Assembly (NCBI GenBank): GCA_001725415.1 | Contig: MEGH01000011.1 | Coordinates: 59,863 to 123,862, forward strand | Direction: 5' to 3' | Origin: Pseudonocardia sp. SCN 73-27 | GTDB lineage: Bacteria; Actinomycetota; Actinomycetes; Mycobacteriales; Pseudonocardiaceae | DNA: 64,000 nt | Shown: positions 1 through 12,328 of the stretch, piece by piece | Layout: every line of letters starts with the position of its first letter | Position numbering within the stretch: the stretch's first letter is position 1 | Program-made: the position numbers and the translations under genes | The notes under the pieces: generated by a model | What the model was told of the DNA's origin: nothing | The model's database searches: none | The model's input: the letters and a program-made list of their open reading frames with translations, nothing else

Positions 1-606
1 GTCGTCGGTGGTGGTCCAGTCACGCCCGGACCAGCGGCGCATGATCGTCTCGACGCGCGCGCCGTCGTCGGCACGCAGTGACCGTTCGGGAAGCCGCGGG
101 AGCTGGAAGCCGAGCGCGTAGGAGGCGGTGGCCCGGCCCTGGCCGCGCGGGTCGCGCCAGAACGCACGCCGGAACGCGAGCGGGTGCGCCGCTCCGACGA
201 CACCGAGCCCGGCGACGAGCCGCGGGTGCAGCGCGGCCAGGGTCCAGGCGATGAAGCCGCCCCAGTCGTGCCCGACCACGGTGGCGCGTTCCTCGCCGAG
301 GGCGCGGATCAGCCCGGCGACGTCACCGGCGAGCGTCCACAGGTCGTAGCCGCGGGGCGGTTTGTCGGAGTCGCCGTAGCCGCGCAGGTCGACGGCGACG
401 GCCCGGTACCCGGCGGCGGCGAGGTCGGTCAGCTGGTGGCGCCACGACCACCAGAACTCGGGGAAGCCGTGCAGCAGGACGACGAGCGGCCCGCTGCCGG
501 CCTCGACGACGTGCAGCCGGATCCCGTTGGCGGACACGTCCCGGTGCGTCCAGGGACCCTCGATCCGGACGATCGACGGGTCCGGACCGCGCCGCCGTGC
601 GCCCAC
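1..606 (-). CDS. Epoxide hydrolase-like alpha/beta hydrolase (3' end beyond window)
   Basis: Partial gene entering the window from the left; the C-terminal part is missing. The N-terminal 202 codons show the epoxide hydrolase hallmarks: an HGFPEFWWSW oxyanion-hole segment, RGYGDSDKP, and the nucleophile elbow GHDWGG, in which aspartate is the expected nucleophile. The family opens epoxide rings through an ester intermediate; the substrate cannot be told. A GTG at 604-606 is the first start, three bases after the stop of the holin-like gene, so the two are probably co-transcribed. Position next to a holin-like gene and near acs mirrors ephE (Rv3670) in M. tuberculosis. Haloalkane dehalogenases share the motif and remain an alternative. 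Confidence 0.85.
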   Translation of the reverse strand, partial: MGARRRGPDPSIVRIEGPWTHRDVSANGIRLHVVEAGSGPLVVLLHGFPEFWWSWRHQLTDLAAAGYRAVAVDLRGYGDSDKPPRGYDLWTLAGDVAGLIRALGEERATVVGHDWGGFIAWTLAALHPRLVAGLGVVGAAHPLAFRRAFWRDPRGQGRATASYALGFQLPRLPERSLRADDGARVETIMRRWSGRDWTTTDD

Positions 607-609
607 CTG

Positions 610-1092
610 TCAGGTCAGCTCGGGGGTGTCCCCGGACTTGCCGCGGCTGCCCAGCACCTGGGCGGTGTCCTTCAACGAGTTGATCGTGCGCTCCGGCTTG
701 CGGATCTTGCGCACGCGCAGGTAGCCGAGGAGCCCGAACAGGCCGGCGACGAGGATCATGGCGCCGAAGACGATGCCGAAGGCCGCGGCCCGGTTCAGCC
801 AGATCGCCAACAGCTCGGCGATGGCGAAGAACAGGAAGAACAGGCTGAACAGCACGATCGTCAGGGCGACGATGAAGAAGACGCTGCCCTGCACGCCCTT
901 CTTGACCTCGGACGTGACCTCGGCCTTGGCCAGCTCCACCTCGGAGCGGACGAGGGAGGACAGGTGCGTCGTGACGTCCTTGACGAGCGCGCCGACCGAC
1001 TGGTCCTCCGGCCTCACCGGGTCGGCGGACAGCGGGATCGAGGGCAGCACAGGCGGAACGTCCGTGCCGCCGGTGTTGGTCGGGCTGGCCAC
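610..1092 (-). CDS. Holin-like membrane protein (Phage_holin_3_6 / DUF1469 family)
   Basis: 160 residues with a Pro/Asp-rich N-terminus, an amphipathic helix with LVRSEVELAKAEV at about 45-65, and two hydrophobic segments at about 72-95 and 103-125 separated by a short loop, then a basic tail. This is the layout of actinobacterial 'phage holin family' proteins, which are chromosomal and not evidence of a prophage. Function is unknown; a role in envelope or membrane stress is a guess. It sits between nhaA and the epoxide hydrolase, as Rv3669 sits beside ephE. ATG start at 1092. Confidence 0.8.
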   Translation of the reverse strand: MASPTNTGGTDVPPVLPSIPLSADPVRPEDQSVGALVKDVTTHLSSLVRSEVELAKAEVTSEVKKGVQGSVFFIVALTIVLFSLFFLFFAIAELLAIWLNRAAAFGIVFGAMILVAGLFGLLGYLRVRKIRKPERTINSLKDTAQVLGSRGKSGDTPELT

Positions 1093-1213
1093 CGCGGTCC
1101 CCTTCTTCTGTCCTGCTGGGATTGTCGTGCGCGATCACGGCGGCGTTTCCGGGGAGCCGGTGACACGTCGTGATCGGGAGCCATCGTGCCACGCCCCCAT
1201 ACGCGATGCCCGT

Positions 1214-2449
<1,236 letters not shown>

Positions 2450-2529
2450 GGGCGGCTCCGGGGGCGGGCGTGCGGATGCGACTCGCCGACCAGACTTCCC
2501 GGCACACCGGGACCGAGCCTACCGGGTGC

Positions 2530-3612
2530 TCAGTCGGGGAACGTCGTCCAGCGCGACGCAGCCCACAGTCCGCCCAGCAGCGCCAGGACCGCGGCGACGA
2601 CGAGGAAGACGCTGAGCTCGACATCGCGACGCTGCACGTCGACGGTGCGCGGGAGGTCGGACAGGACGCTCTGCAGCCGGTCGGCGTCGGCGGCGGCGAA
2701 GTAGCGCCCGCCGGTGGTGTCGGCGACCTCCTGCAGCGCGCCGTCGTCGGCGACGAGGTAGCCGCGGCCGCCGACCCCACCGCCGCCACCACCGCCGCCG
2801 CCGCCGTTGCCGTAGCCGCCGCCGAAGCGGCTGTCGCCGGAGCGGCCCAGCTGCGCGGCCGAGCACACCATCGACGTGGGGTTGTCGGTGCCGAAGCCGA
2901 TCGGGTAGATCCGCACGCCGCGTTCGGCGGCGACCTTGGCCGCGTCCTGCGGGGTGACGCCGGTGGTGTTGGCGCCGTCGGTGAGCAGCACGACGATCTC
3001 GGGCGCGTAGGTTCCGGGGGCGCGCGGCGGTCGCGCCGGCGTCCCGGGGGCGGGATCGGAGGGGGCGACGTCGGGGTCGATCTCGGAGATGGCGTCGACC
3101 GACTTGAGGATCGCCGAGCCGATCGTCGTGCCGCGGCCGGTGGTGAGTCCGTCGAGCGCGGTGGTGACGGCGTCGCGGTCGGTCGTCGGGGACACGGCGA
3201 GCTGCGCGAACCCGGAGAACACGACGAGCCCGATGCGGGTCTGGGAGTCCTGTTCCTCGACGAACTTCCGGACGGCCTGCTGGGCGGCGGTCAGCCGGTT
3301 GGGGTCGACGTCGGTCGCGCACATGGACCCGGACACGTCGAGTGCGACGATGAGCGCGGCCTGGGAGACGGGGACGTCGACCTGCGCCGACGGCCGCGCG
3401 GCCGCCAGGCCGAGGAAAGCGAGCGAGGCCAGGACCAGCGCGACCGCGGCGTGCCGTTTCCAGCCGGGGCGCTTCGGCCCGGCCGCGCGGACGACGGCGA
3501 GGCTGGAGAACCGGACGGCGTGCCGCCTGCGCCGCAGCTGCCACACGTACGCGCCGGCGAGCAGCGGCACGACGAGCAGCGTCGCGAGCAGCCAGGGCCA
3601 CTGGAGACTCAA
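2530..3612 (-). CDS. VWA-domain membrane protein (BatA/BatB-like), first copy
   Basis: 360 residues: two N-terminal membrane segments (about 5-22 and 55-72), a von Willebrand A domain with the MIDAS motif DVSGS at 92-96, and a C-terminal membrane segment at about 335-352. This is the Bat-type layout, with the VWA domain outside the membrane. A run of about ten glycines lies after RFGGGYGN within the VWA domain. The start appears to be TTG at 3610-3612, one base after the stop of the upstream VWA gene, so translation is probably coupled. It is the last gene of the MoxR-DUF58-VWA-VWA operon, predicted to be a chaperone-like assembly system; the client is unknown. Confidence 0.85.
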   Translation of the reverse strand: MSLQWPWLLATLLVVPLLAGAYVWQLRRRRHAVRFSSLAVVRAAGPKRPGWKRHAAVALVLASLAFLGLAAARPSAQVDVPVSQAALIVALDVSGSMCATDVDPNRLTAAQQAVRKFVEEQDSQTRIGLVVFSGFAQLAVSPTTDRDAVTTALDGLTTGRGTTIGSAILKSVDAISEIDPDVAPSDPAPGTPARPPRAPGTYAPEIVVLLTDGANTTGVTPQDAAKVAAERGVRIYPIGFGTDNPTSMVCSAAQLGRSGDSRFGGGYGNGGGGGGGGGGVGGRGYLVADDGALQEVADTTGGRYFAAADADRLQSVLSDLPRTVDVQRRDVELSVFLVVAAVLALLGGLWAASRWTTFPD

Positions 3613-3613
3613 A

Positions 3614-4633
3614 TCAGACCACCCGCCCCGTCCAGGCCAGCGAGAGCGCGCCGCCGATGCCGAGCAGCAGCACCCCGGCGACGGCGACGAGCGCGGTGAG
3701 CTCGACGCGCCGGTTCTCGACGGTCCACTCCAGCTCGACGGCGTCGTAGACCGCGGACAGCGCGGCAGGGTCGGCGGCGGCGAAGTAGCGCCCGTCGGTG
3801 CGCTCGGCGATCTCGCGCAGCAGCGGCTCGTCGAGCTTCGTGGCGACCTGGAAGCCGTCGATCTGCAGCACCGTCCCGCCCGGGCTGCCGAGGCCGACGG
3901 GATAGACCTTCACCCCGGCCGTGGAGGCGATGTCGGCGACCTGCAGCGGGTCGGGGTCGGCGGTGTTCTCGCCGTCGGTGAGCAGCACGATCGCGGCGGA
4001 GCCGTGGTAGCCGAGGTCGGGTCCGGTGGGTTCGGGACCGCCGCCCTGCTCGGAGGGGACCACGACCTGCTTGCCGACGATCGCGCCCAGCGCCGTCTGC
4101 AGGCCTCCGCCGAGGGCGGTGCCGCCCTGCGGGGCGAGCCGCTCGACGGCGGCGACGGCGCTGGTGCGGTCGGCCGTCGGTTCCTGGGTGACGACGCCGG
4201 TGGCGCCGAACGCGACGACGGCGATCCGCACCGACGAGGGCTGGCGCTCGACGAACTGCTTCGCGGCGGCCTTGGCGGCGTCGAGGCGGGTCGGGGTGAG
4301 GTCGGTGGCGGCCATGCTGCCGGAGACGTCGAAGGCGAGGACGACGGTGCCCTCGCGGCGGGGCTCCGGGATGGACGCCTCGGGCCGGGCGAGCCCGGCG
4401 ACGAGCAGCAGCAGCGCGAGCAGGAACAGCCCGGCCGGGACGCGGCGCCGCCACGTCGACGGCCGCGCGGTGGCGACGAGACCTTGCTCGGCGAGGGCAG
4501 CGCGGCGCGCGGCCCGGGCCCGCAGCCGGCGGACGTACCAGACGACGACCAGCGGGACGACAACGAGTGCGAGCAGCGCCCACGGCCACCCGAACGTCAG
4601 TCCCGCGCCCTCGTTGATCGTCCCGCCGTTCAT
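3614..4633 (-). CDS. VWA-domain membrane protein (BatA/BatB-like), second copy
   Basis: 339 residues from the ATG at 4631-4633, chosen because it overlaps the DUF58 stop as ATGA and begins directly before the first membrane helix; the frame is open further upstream but that extension does not look like this family. Membrane segments at about 15-33 and 65-82, MIDAS DVSGS at 102-106, LLTDGENT in the VWA core, C-terminal membrane segment at about 315-335. It is a paralogue of the downstream VWA gene with the same topology. The family binds a divalent metal at MIDAS and works with MoxR AAA+ ATPases. Confidence 0.88.
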   Translation of the reverse strand: MNGGTINEGAGLTFGWPWALLALVVVPLVVVWYVRRLRARAARRAALAEQGLVATARPSTWRRRVPAGLFLLALLLLVAGLARPEASIPEPRREGTVVLAFDVSGSMAATDLTPTRLDAAKAAAKQFVERQPSSVRIAVVAFGATGVVTQEPTADRTSAVAAVERLAPQGGTALGGGLQTALGAIVGKQVVVPSEQGGGPEPTGPDLGYHGSAAIVLLTDGENTADPDPLQVADIASTAGVKVYPVGLGSPGGTVLQIDGFQVATKLDEPLLREIAERTDGRYFAAADPAALSAVYDAVELEWTVENRRVELTALVAVAGVLLLGIGGALSLAWTGRVV

Positions 4634-5514
4634 CGTCGGCGCCTGCGGAGGTCGGCGATCCGGAACAGGGCCCGGACCAGGTCCTCGTCGGTGGCCACGG
4701 TGAACAGGTCGAGCCCGGCGGTGCCGAGGTCGGCGGCGAGCGCGGCCTGGCGGGCGTCGGCGGCCTCGCGGAGCCGGGCGCGGAACGCGGCGTCGCCGGA
4801 GTCGACGAGGATGACCTCCCCGGTCTCGGCGTCCTCGACGTAGACGAGCCCGGCGTCGGGCAGGTCGAACTCGCGGGGGTCGACGACCTGGACGGCGACG
4901 ACGTCGTGGCGGCGGGCGAGCAGACCGAGGGGGCGCTGCCAGTCGTCGTCGGCGAGGAAGTCCGACACGACGACCACAAGGCTCCGCCGGCGCAGGATGC
5001 CCGTCGCGGCCCGTAGTGCGCCGGCGAGATCGGTCCCCGTCCCCCCACCCGAACGTTCCCGAAGCAGCCGCGACAGGATGCGCAGCACCTGGTTGCGCCC
5101 ACCCGCGGGCGGGATCGTCTCCCGCACCGAGCTGTCGAACAACAGCGCGCCGACGCGGTTGCCGCCGCGGGACAGCAGCTGCGCCAGCACCGCGGCCACC
5201 TCGACGAGCACCACGTGCTTGCGCCGCTGCACCGGCCCGAAGTCCATCGACGCCGACCCGTCGAGGACCAGCCACCCCGTGACCTCGCGGTCCTCCAGGT
5301 ACTGGCGGACATGCGTGACGTCGGTACGGGCCGTGACGTTCCAGTCGATGTGGCGCAGGTCGTCGCCGAGCTGGTACTCGCGCAGGTCGGCGACGTCGAC
5401 GCCACTACCGCGGAACATCGTCCGGTGGTCGCCCTGCAGCCGCCCGTCGAGGCGGCGCAGCACCCGCCACTCGAGCCGCCGCAGCACCCGCTCGGGCGTG
5501 AGCGGGGAGGTCAT
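4630..5514 (-). CDS. DUF58 domain protein
   Basis: 294 residues with the DUF58 core REYQLGDDLRHIDW at about 46-59 followed by a VWA-like fold containing LDGSASMDFG at about 84-93. DUF58 proteins are almost always encoded next to MoxR ATPases. The ATG at 5514 overlaps the moxR stop and its own stop overlaps the VWA start (ATGA both times), so the three proteins are probably made in fixed ratio. No membrane segment is present; a cytoplasmic adaptor role is inferred. Confidence 0.9.
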   Translation of the reverse strand: MTSPLTPERVLRRLEWRVLRRLDGRLQGDHRTMFRGSGVDVADLREYQLGDDLRHIDWNVTARTDVTHVRQYLEDREVTGWLVLDGSASMDFGPVQRRKHVVLVEVAAVLAQLLSRGGNRVGALLFDSSVRETIPPAGGRNQVLRILSRLLRERSGGGTGTDLAGALRAATGILRRRSLVVVVSDFLADDDWQRPLGLLARRHDVVAVQVVDPREFDLPDAGLVYVEDAETGEVILVDSGDAAFRARLREAADARQAALAADLGTAGLDLFTVATDEDLVRALFRIADLRRRRR

Positions 5515-6500
5515 GGCGCTTTACGACGCACGGGTTCGCCGACGTCGGGTGTCGAGACCGCGCCCAGCACCTTGTCGAGCAGGTCGTCGGCGGACACGTC
5601 GTCGGCCAGGGCCTCGTAGGACAGCACGATGCGGTGGCGCAGGACGTCGCGGGCGAGCTCGCGGACGTCGCCGGGAAGGGCGTAGTCGCGGCCGCGCAGG
5701 AACGCCAGTGCCTTTGCGCCCAGCACCATGTTGATCGACGCGCGGGGGCTCGCCCCGAAGGACACGTACCGCGCCAGCTCCCCCAGCCCGGCGCCGGACA
5801 GGTCGCGCGTGGCGGTCGCGAGGGACACCGCGTACTCGATGATCCGCGGGTCGACGTAGACGTCGTCGGCCTCGGACTGGAAGCGGCGCAACGTGTCCAG
5901 GTCGAGCACCGGGGTGGGCCGGGTGGGCGGGCTGGTCATCCGCTCGACGACGACGAACTCCTCCGTCGCGCTCGGGTAGCCGACGATGACCTTGAGCATG
6001 AAGCGGTCGAGCTGCGCCTCGGGCAGCGGGTAGGTGCCCTCGGACTCGATGGGGTTCTGGGTGGCCATGACGAGGAACGGGTCGGGCGCGGGGTAGCTCT
6101 CGCGGCCGATCGTGACCTGCCGTTCCTGCATGACCTCCAGCAGCGCGCTCTGCACCTTGGCCGGGGCGCGGTTGATCTCGTCGGCGAGCAGGAGGTTGGT
6201 GAACACGGGCCCGAACGACACGTCGAAACGGCCTTCGCGCTGGTTGTAGATCCGGGTGCCGACGACGTCGGCGGGCACGAGGTCGGACGTGAACTGGATG
6301 CGCTGGAACTCCCCGCCGACGGCGCTCGCGAGGGCCTTGACCGCCATGGTCTTGGCCAGGCCGGGGACGCCCTCGACGAGCAGGTGGCCGCGGGCCAGCA
6401 GCGCGACGAGCATCCGTTCGAGCAGGGCGTCCTGCCCGACGATGGTCTTCTTGACCTCGTACAGGGTCTGCTCGAGCGGCCCGTGCGCGTCGTCGGCCAT
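5511..6500 (-). CDS. MoxR family AAA+ ATPase
   Basis: 329 residues. Walker A GVPGLAKT at 44-51, Walker B LLADEINRA at about 104-112, sensor 1 in MATQNPIESEGTYPLPEAQLDRF and the arginine-finger region follow. MoxR ATPases remodel or insert cofactors into client proteins together with VWA-domain partners. First gene of the moxR-DUF58-VWA-VWA operon. The protease gene ends 26 bp upstream and may share its transcript. Confidence 0.95.
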   Translation of the reverse strand: MADDAHGPLEQTLYEVKKTIVGQDALLERMLVALLARGHLLVEGVPGLAKTMAVKALASAVGGEFQRIQFTSDLVPADVVGTRIYNQREGRFDVSFGPVFTNLLLADEINRAPAKVQSALLEVMQERQVTIGRESYPAPDPFLVMATQNPIESEGTYPLPEAQLDRFMLKVIVGYPSATEEFVVVERMTSPPTRPTPVLDLDTLRRFQSEADDVYVDPRIIEYAVSLATATRDLSGAGLGELARYVSFGASPRASINMVLGAKALAFLRGRDYALPGDVRELARDVLRHRIVLSYEALADDVSADDLLDKVLGAVSTPDVGEPVRRKAP

Positions 6501-6525
6501 GCGTCTCCCCCGGGGTGTCGGACGG

Positions 6526-7455
6526 CTACTTCATCGGTCCGCCGGCACCCCCGGCGGCGGTGGCGATCGGGACCGCGAATCCGATCCCGACGAAGAAGTC
6601 CTGGTCGGCCGGGTTGGCCAACCCGGTGACGATCCCGACGACCTGCCCGGCCCGGTCGATCAGCGGGCCGCCGCTGTTACCGGGGTTGACCGCCGCGTCG
6701 AACTGGATGAGGTCGGACAGCGTGGGACCGCCCGGTGCGGCGATCGAGCGGCCGAGTGCGGACACCACGCCTGCCGACAGGCTGTCGCGCAGGCCGAGCG
6801 GGTTGCCGACGGCGAACACCGTGTCGCCCACCGCCGGTTGGCCGCCGAGGACCGCGGGTACGACGACCTGCGGCAGCTGGTCCACGGCGAGCACGGCGAC
6901 GTCGGTGGCCGGTTCGGCGTCCACGATGCGCGCACCCGTGGTGGTGCCGTCGGCGAATCGCACCTGGATCGCGGCCGCCCCGTCGACGACGTGCAGCGCC
7001 GTCAGCACGGCGCCCTTCGCCGAGACGACGATTCCGCTGCCCAGCGCGGTCTCCGTGGGCCCGCCACCGGGCCGTTGCGAGGTGACCGTGACCAGCGACG
7101 GGCCGATGGCCTGATAGGCGACGGAGGCGTCGGCGGGGGCGTTGCGGGCGTCCTGCTGGGCCTTCTCGATGCCGCTCTGGACCGACTTGTCGACGTCGGC
7201 CTGCGTCAGTGGCGGCGGCCCCGAGGGCACGAGCCACCAGACGAGGAGTGCGGCCACGACGACGGCGACGGCCGCTGCGCACACGATCCACCACCGCCGC
7301 CGGCGTGATGATCGTTCCGCCGGGGGCGTGGGGGTGTCGTCGATCGGGGTCTGCTCGACCGGCGGCACTTCGCCCAGAGTACGCGGCGAATCCCCAGGTG
7401 AATGGGCTGATCGGGGGATAGCAAAGCCTGGGAGCACCCGTTCAGGGGCCGTCAT
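6526..7455 (-). CDS. Membrane-anchored trypsin-like serine protease (HtrA/S1C type, no PDZ)
   Basis: 309 residues from the ATG at 7453-7455; the frame is open upstream but that stretch has no family character. An acidic, Pro-rich cytoplasmic N-terminus is followed by RRRR and a membrane helix at about 55-76, then the protease domain. The catalytic triad is H155 (ALHVVDG), D185 (ATDVAV) and S261 (NPGNSGGPL). No PDZ domain follows, so it is shorter than DegP. Probably an extracytoplasmic protease. Its place near acs recalls Rv3668c, but no orthology test was possible. Confidence 0.88.
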   Translation of the reverse strand: MTAPERVLPGFAIPRSAHSPGDSPRTLGEVPPVEQTPIDDTPTPPAERSSRRRRWWIVCAAAVAVVVAALLVWWLVPSGPPPLTQADVDKSVQSGIEKAQQDARNAPADASVAYQAIGPSLVTVTSQRPGGGPTETALGSGIVVSAKGAVLTALHVVDGAAAIQVRFADGTTTGARIVDAEPATDVAVLAVDQLPQVVVPAVLGGQPAVGDTVFAVGNPLGLRDSLSAGVVSALGRSIAAPGGPTLSDLIQFDAAVNPGNSGGPLIDRAGQVVGIVTGLANPADQDFFVGIGFAVPIATAAGGAGGPMK

Positions 7456-7561
7456 TTCGTCGGAACACACATGCATTCGGTCGGCGCCGGCCGGTGCCCG
7501 CTCGGCCCGGCCGAGCTCGGCCGTCGCTACGCCGCCGTGGCGCTCGACATGGCCGGTGCCG

Positions 7562-7990
7562 TCACTCGTCCGGACGGCCCCGCAGCTTCTTGATCGCACC
7601 GCGGCGGGTCTTGGCGTCCATCCGGCGCCGCTTCGCCCCCGCCGACGGCTTCGTCGGCCGCCGCGTGGGCGGGTCGGCCTTCGTCGCCTCCCGCAATGCG
7701 TTCACCAGCCGCTCCCGGGCCGCGTCGCGGTTGCGCAGCTGGCTGCGGTGCTCCGACGCCGTGATGGTCAGCACCCCGTCGACGAGCCGGTTGCCCAGCC
7801 GGGCGACCGCCCGCGCCCGCAGCGGCTCCGGGATGCTCGGCGAGCCCGCCACGTCGAACGACAGCTCCACCCGCGAGTCCGTGGTGTTCACGCCCTGCCC
7901 GCCCGGGCCCGAGGCGCGCGAGAAGCGCCACCGGAGCTCTCGCTCCGGCAGCACCACGTTGCGGCGCACCACCAGACCGTCGTCGGACAC
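7562..7990 (-). CDS. arfB: Alternative ribosome-rescue peptidyl-tRNA hydrolase ArfB
   Basis: 142 residues, the ArfB/YaeJ length. GGQ catalytic motif at 30-32 within SGPGGQGVN, and a basic C-terminal tail (AKRRRMDAKTRRGAIKKLRGR region) of the type that enters the empty mRNA channel of stalled ribosomes. It hydrolyses peptidyl-tRNA on non-stop ribosomes without needing a stop codon. Ten bases separate it from the LLM gene upstream. Confidence 0.93.
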   Translation of the reverse strand: MSDDGLVVRRNVVLPERELRWRFSRASGPGGQGVNTTDSRVELSFDVAGSPSIPEPLRARAVARLGNRLVDGVLTITASEHRSQLRNRDAARERLVNALREATKADPPTRRPTKPSAGAKRRRMDAKTRRGAIKKLRGRPDE

Positions 7991-7999
7991 GCGCAGTAC

Positions 8000-9001
8000 C
8001 TACACCGCGGCGGGCCGCGGGGACCAGCCCAGTACCGGTCCCAGGCGCGTCGCCGTGTCGGTCAGGATCTGGACGTAGTCCTCCGGCGCGAAGCTGAACG
8101 GCAGCGCGAACACCACCTCGGTCACCGCGCGGAAGGCCTCGTGGGCGTGCAGCTGTTCGGCGATCCACTCCGAGGGGCCGACGATGTCGCGGGCGAACAG
8201 CATCCCCGCCGGGCCCTGCGGCGCGGCCGTGCGCGGGGTGCGCGCCGCGGCGTAGGCCTCGTACTTGGCGCGCTGCTCGGGCGTCGCCGAGTCGGTCGGG
8301 ACGACGACGAGTCCCTGCGACACCCGACCCTGCGGATGCTCGGAACGGAACGCGTCGATCTGGGCCCGCTGGATCGCCGCGAACCCTGCCGCCTCGTTGC
8401 CCTCGGCCCGCACGACGGAGCTGGTCAGCAGGTTCATCCGCAGCTCACCGGCCCGCCGCGCCGAACCGAGGCTCGCCGCGCCGTACCACATCCGCGACCG
8501 CAGACCGGGCGAGTGCGGCTCCACCCGTCGCGAGTAGACCTCGAACCCCTCGGTCCCCTCGAACGTGCTCGCCTGCTCACCGGCGACGAGCCGCAGCAGC
8601 CGGGTGAGTCGTTCGTCGCCGAAGTCCTCGTTGTCGGACTGCGGGTACAGGGCGTCGCGGACCGCATCCAGGTTGCGCGGCGGGCCCACGCTCACGCCCG
8701 GGTTCAGCCGACCGCCCGAGAGCAGGTCGACCGTCGCCAGGTCCTCCGCGAGCCGCAACGGGTTCTCCCAGCCCAGCGGCGTCACCGCGGTGCCGAACTC
8801 GATCCGGTGCGTCCGCTGCGACGCCGCCGCCAGCACGGCGACGGGCGAGGAGATCCCGTACTGCAGGTGCCGATGCCGGAGCCAGGCGCTGTCGAACCCG
8901 AGCTGCTCGCCCAGCTCGACGGTTCGCAGCGTCGTCTCGTGCCCCGGCCCCGGATCGGCGCCGTCGAAGAGGCCGATGGTGAGGAAGCCGAGCCTCTCCA
9001 A
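8000..9001 (-). CDS. LLM-class flavin-dependent oxidoreductase
   Basis: 333 residues with the luciferase-like TIM-barrel signature: RLGFLTIGLFDG at the start, AWLRHRHL, IEFGTAVTPLGWENPLRLAEDLATVDLLSGGRLNPGVSVG. These enzymes use F420 or FMN in oxygenation or hydride transfer; the substrate is unknown. The start codon is TTG (8999-9001), 17 bp after the acs stop, so it probably rides on the acs transcript. A short family-specific N-terminus argues against an earlier start. Confidence 0.85.
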   Translation of the reverse strand: MERLGFLTIGLFDGADPGPGHETTLRTVELGEQLGFDSAWLRHRHLQYGISSPVAVLAAASQRTHRIEFGTAVTPLGWENPLRLAEDLATVDLLSGGRLNPGVSVGPPRNLDAVRDALYPQSDNEDFGDERLTRLLRLVAGEQASTFEGTEGFEVYSRRVEPHSPGLRSRMWYGAASLGSARRAGELRMNLLTSSVVRAEGNEAAGFAAIQRAQIDAFRSEHPQGRVSQGLVVVPTDSATPEQRAKYEAYAAARTPRTAAPQGPAGMLFARDIVGPSEWIAEQLHAHEAFRAVTEVVFALPFSFAPEDYVQILTDTATRLGPVLGWSPRPAAV

Positions 9002-9018
9002 CGGCCGTCCCGTCTCGG

Positions 9019-10995
<1,977 letters not shown>

Positions 10996-11184
10996 TTCCT
11001 CACGTCCTCCTCGTGGCTGCGGCTCCCCCTCCCGGCGGTGGGTACCGGCGGCGCGGCACGACCTCGGCGGGGACTCCGTCTCGGGTGCGAACGGTAGTGC
11101 GCGGACGCAACGGATGCACCGTCAGTACGGAGAGGGGACCACCGGGTCACCGGGCAGGGACGACCTCGGTGACAGCATGTCGTC

Positions 11185-11928
11185 GTGACCCCGTCCTCCA
11201 CCACAGATCCGCTGGCACCACTCGTCGCGCTACCCGGAGTCGCCGACGCCGTCGCCCGTGTCCGGGACGCGCTGGTCACGGTGCACAACCACCCGGCCAA
11301 CAGGCGAGGGTTCCCCGCCAACGCGGCCGAGTCGGCCCTGCGCGGCGCCCGCGCGTCGGCGGCGATCGACGGCGCCCCGCTGAACACCCCGGACCTCGTC
11401 AGCAACCCCCTGCTGGCAGGTGCCGCGCGGGTGGCCGACGAGCACGCCCGGCTCGTCCCGGTGTGGAAGGCCGCCCCGCTGCAGGCGCTCGCCCGGCTGC
11501 ACGTTCTCGCCGCCGCCGACCTCGTCCCCGCCGCCGACCACGCCGACTCGCTGGGACGCCCGCGCCCCGGCACCTCCGACCGGCTGGCCCTGCTCGCCGA
11601 CCTCGTCACCGGCGGGACCCGCGTCCCCGCACCCGTCCTCGTCGCCGTCGTCCACGGGGAGCTCCTGGCACTCGCTCCCTTCGGCACCGCCGACGGCGTC
11701 GTCGCCCGCGCCGCCGCCCGGCTCGCCGCCACCGCCTCGGGTCTCGACGTGAAGTCCCTCGCCGTCCCGGAGATCGGGCACCTGCGCCGGCTCGCCGAGT
11801 ACCGCGCCTCGTCGGCCGCGTTCGCCGGTGGCGGGGCCGACGGGGTGGGCGCGTGGCTGCTGCACTGCTGCGCGCAGTGGGAGGCCGGGGCGGCGGAGGC
11901 GACGTCGATCGCGTCGTCCCGCTCCTGA
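11185..11928 (+). CDS. Conserved actinobacterial protein with degenerate Fic-like features (Rv3662c-like position)
   Basis: 247 residues, soluble, alanine-rich and helical. ALRGARASAAIDG near residue 55 resembles the N-terminal inhibitory segment of Fic proteins, and ELLALAPFGTADGVVARAAARL resembles the Fic HPFxxGNGR loop, but the catalytic histidine and glycine-asparagine are absent. It is therefore not expected to transfer AMP. GTG start at 11185. It lies divergent to acs and upstream of the HAD gene; M. tuberculosis has an uncharacterised gene in the equivalent slot. Function unknown; the Fic resemblance is weak and by eye. Confidence 0.65.
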   Translation: MTPSSTTDPLAPLVALPGVADAVARVRDALVTVHNHPANRRGFPANAAESALRGARASAAIDGAPLNTPDLVSNPLLAGAARVADEHARLVPVWKAAPLQALARLHVLAAADLVPAADHADSLGRPRPGTSDRLALLADLVTGGTRVPAPVLVAVVHGELLALAPFGTADGVVARAAARLAATASGLDVKSLAVPEIGHLRRLAEYRASSAAFAGGGADGVGAWLLHCCAQWEAGAAEATSIASSRS

Positions 11929-11949
11929 TCCTCGTCCGGACATGAGAAA

Positions 11950-11973
11950 GGCGGCACCCTCGCGGGTGCCGCC
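11950..11973 (+). terminator. Hairpin terminator after the Rv3662c-like gene
   Basis: A perfect 10-bp stem (GGCGGCACCC / GGGTGCCGCC) with a TCGC loop begins 22 bases after the stop codon. No U-tract follows, which is normal for actinobacteria. Confidence 0.8.
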
Positions 11974-12328
11974 CCTCTCGCACGTCCATCCGGGGTCCAG
12001 GCGTGCACTACGTGTCGTGCTCCGGCCTCGGCGTCCGGCGTCCCGGTACGCAGGCCCACGACGACATGCCTCCCGCGGCGTGCTGTGCGTGGAGTGCCCG
12101 GCGTTCGTGCACGGAGCCCGTGCGGGGGAGACGGGTACTTCTCTGCCGTACCGCCCCTGGCCGTCCGGAGTCCGTGCCGTCATTTGTAGACCGTGACCGC
12201 GGGCACATCAAGGGTCGAATCGGGTGCACCGGCAGGTGGACTCCGGGTGACGGAACGGCGTCCGACGGAACCCGGATGGGGGCTGCCCCGAGCGCGTCAC
12301 AAGACGTAAAGATGGACGTTTGTGCTGC
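11974..12328. other. Intergenic stretch without a recognisable gene
   Basis: 355 bp between the terminator and the 3' end of the HAD gene. Short open frames exist on both strands but show no family character and poor codon-position bias. No promoter, known riboswitch or repeat was recognised. Confidence 0.5.

Noticed and set aside
610-1092. Holin-like gene as evidence of a prophage
   Set aside because: The family is chromosomal in actinobacteria, and no integrase, terminase, capsid or tail gene is nearby.
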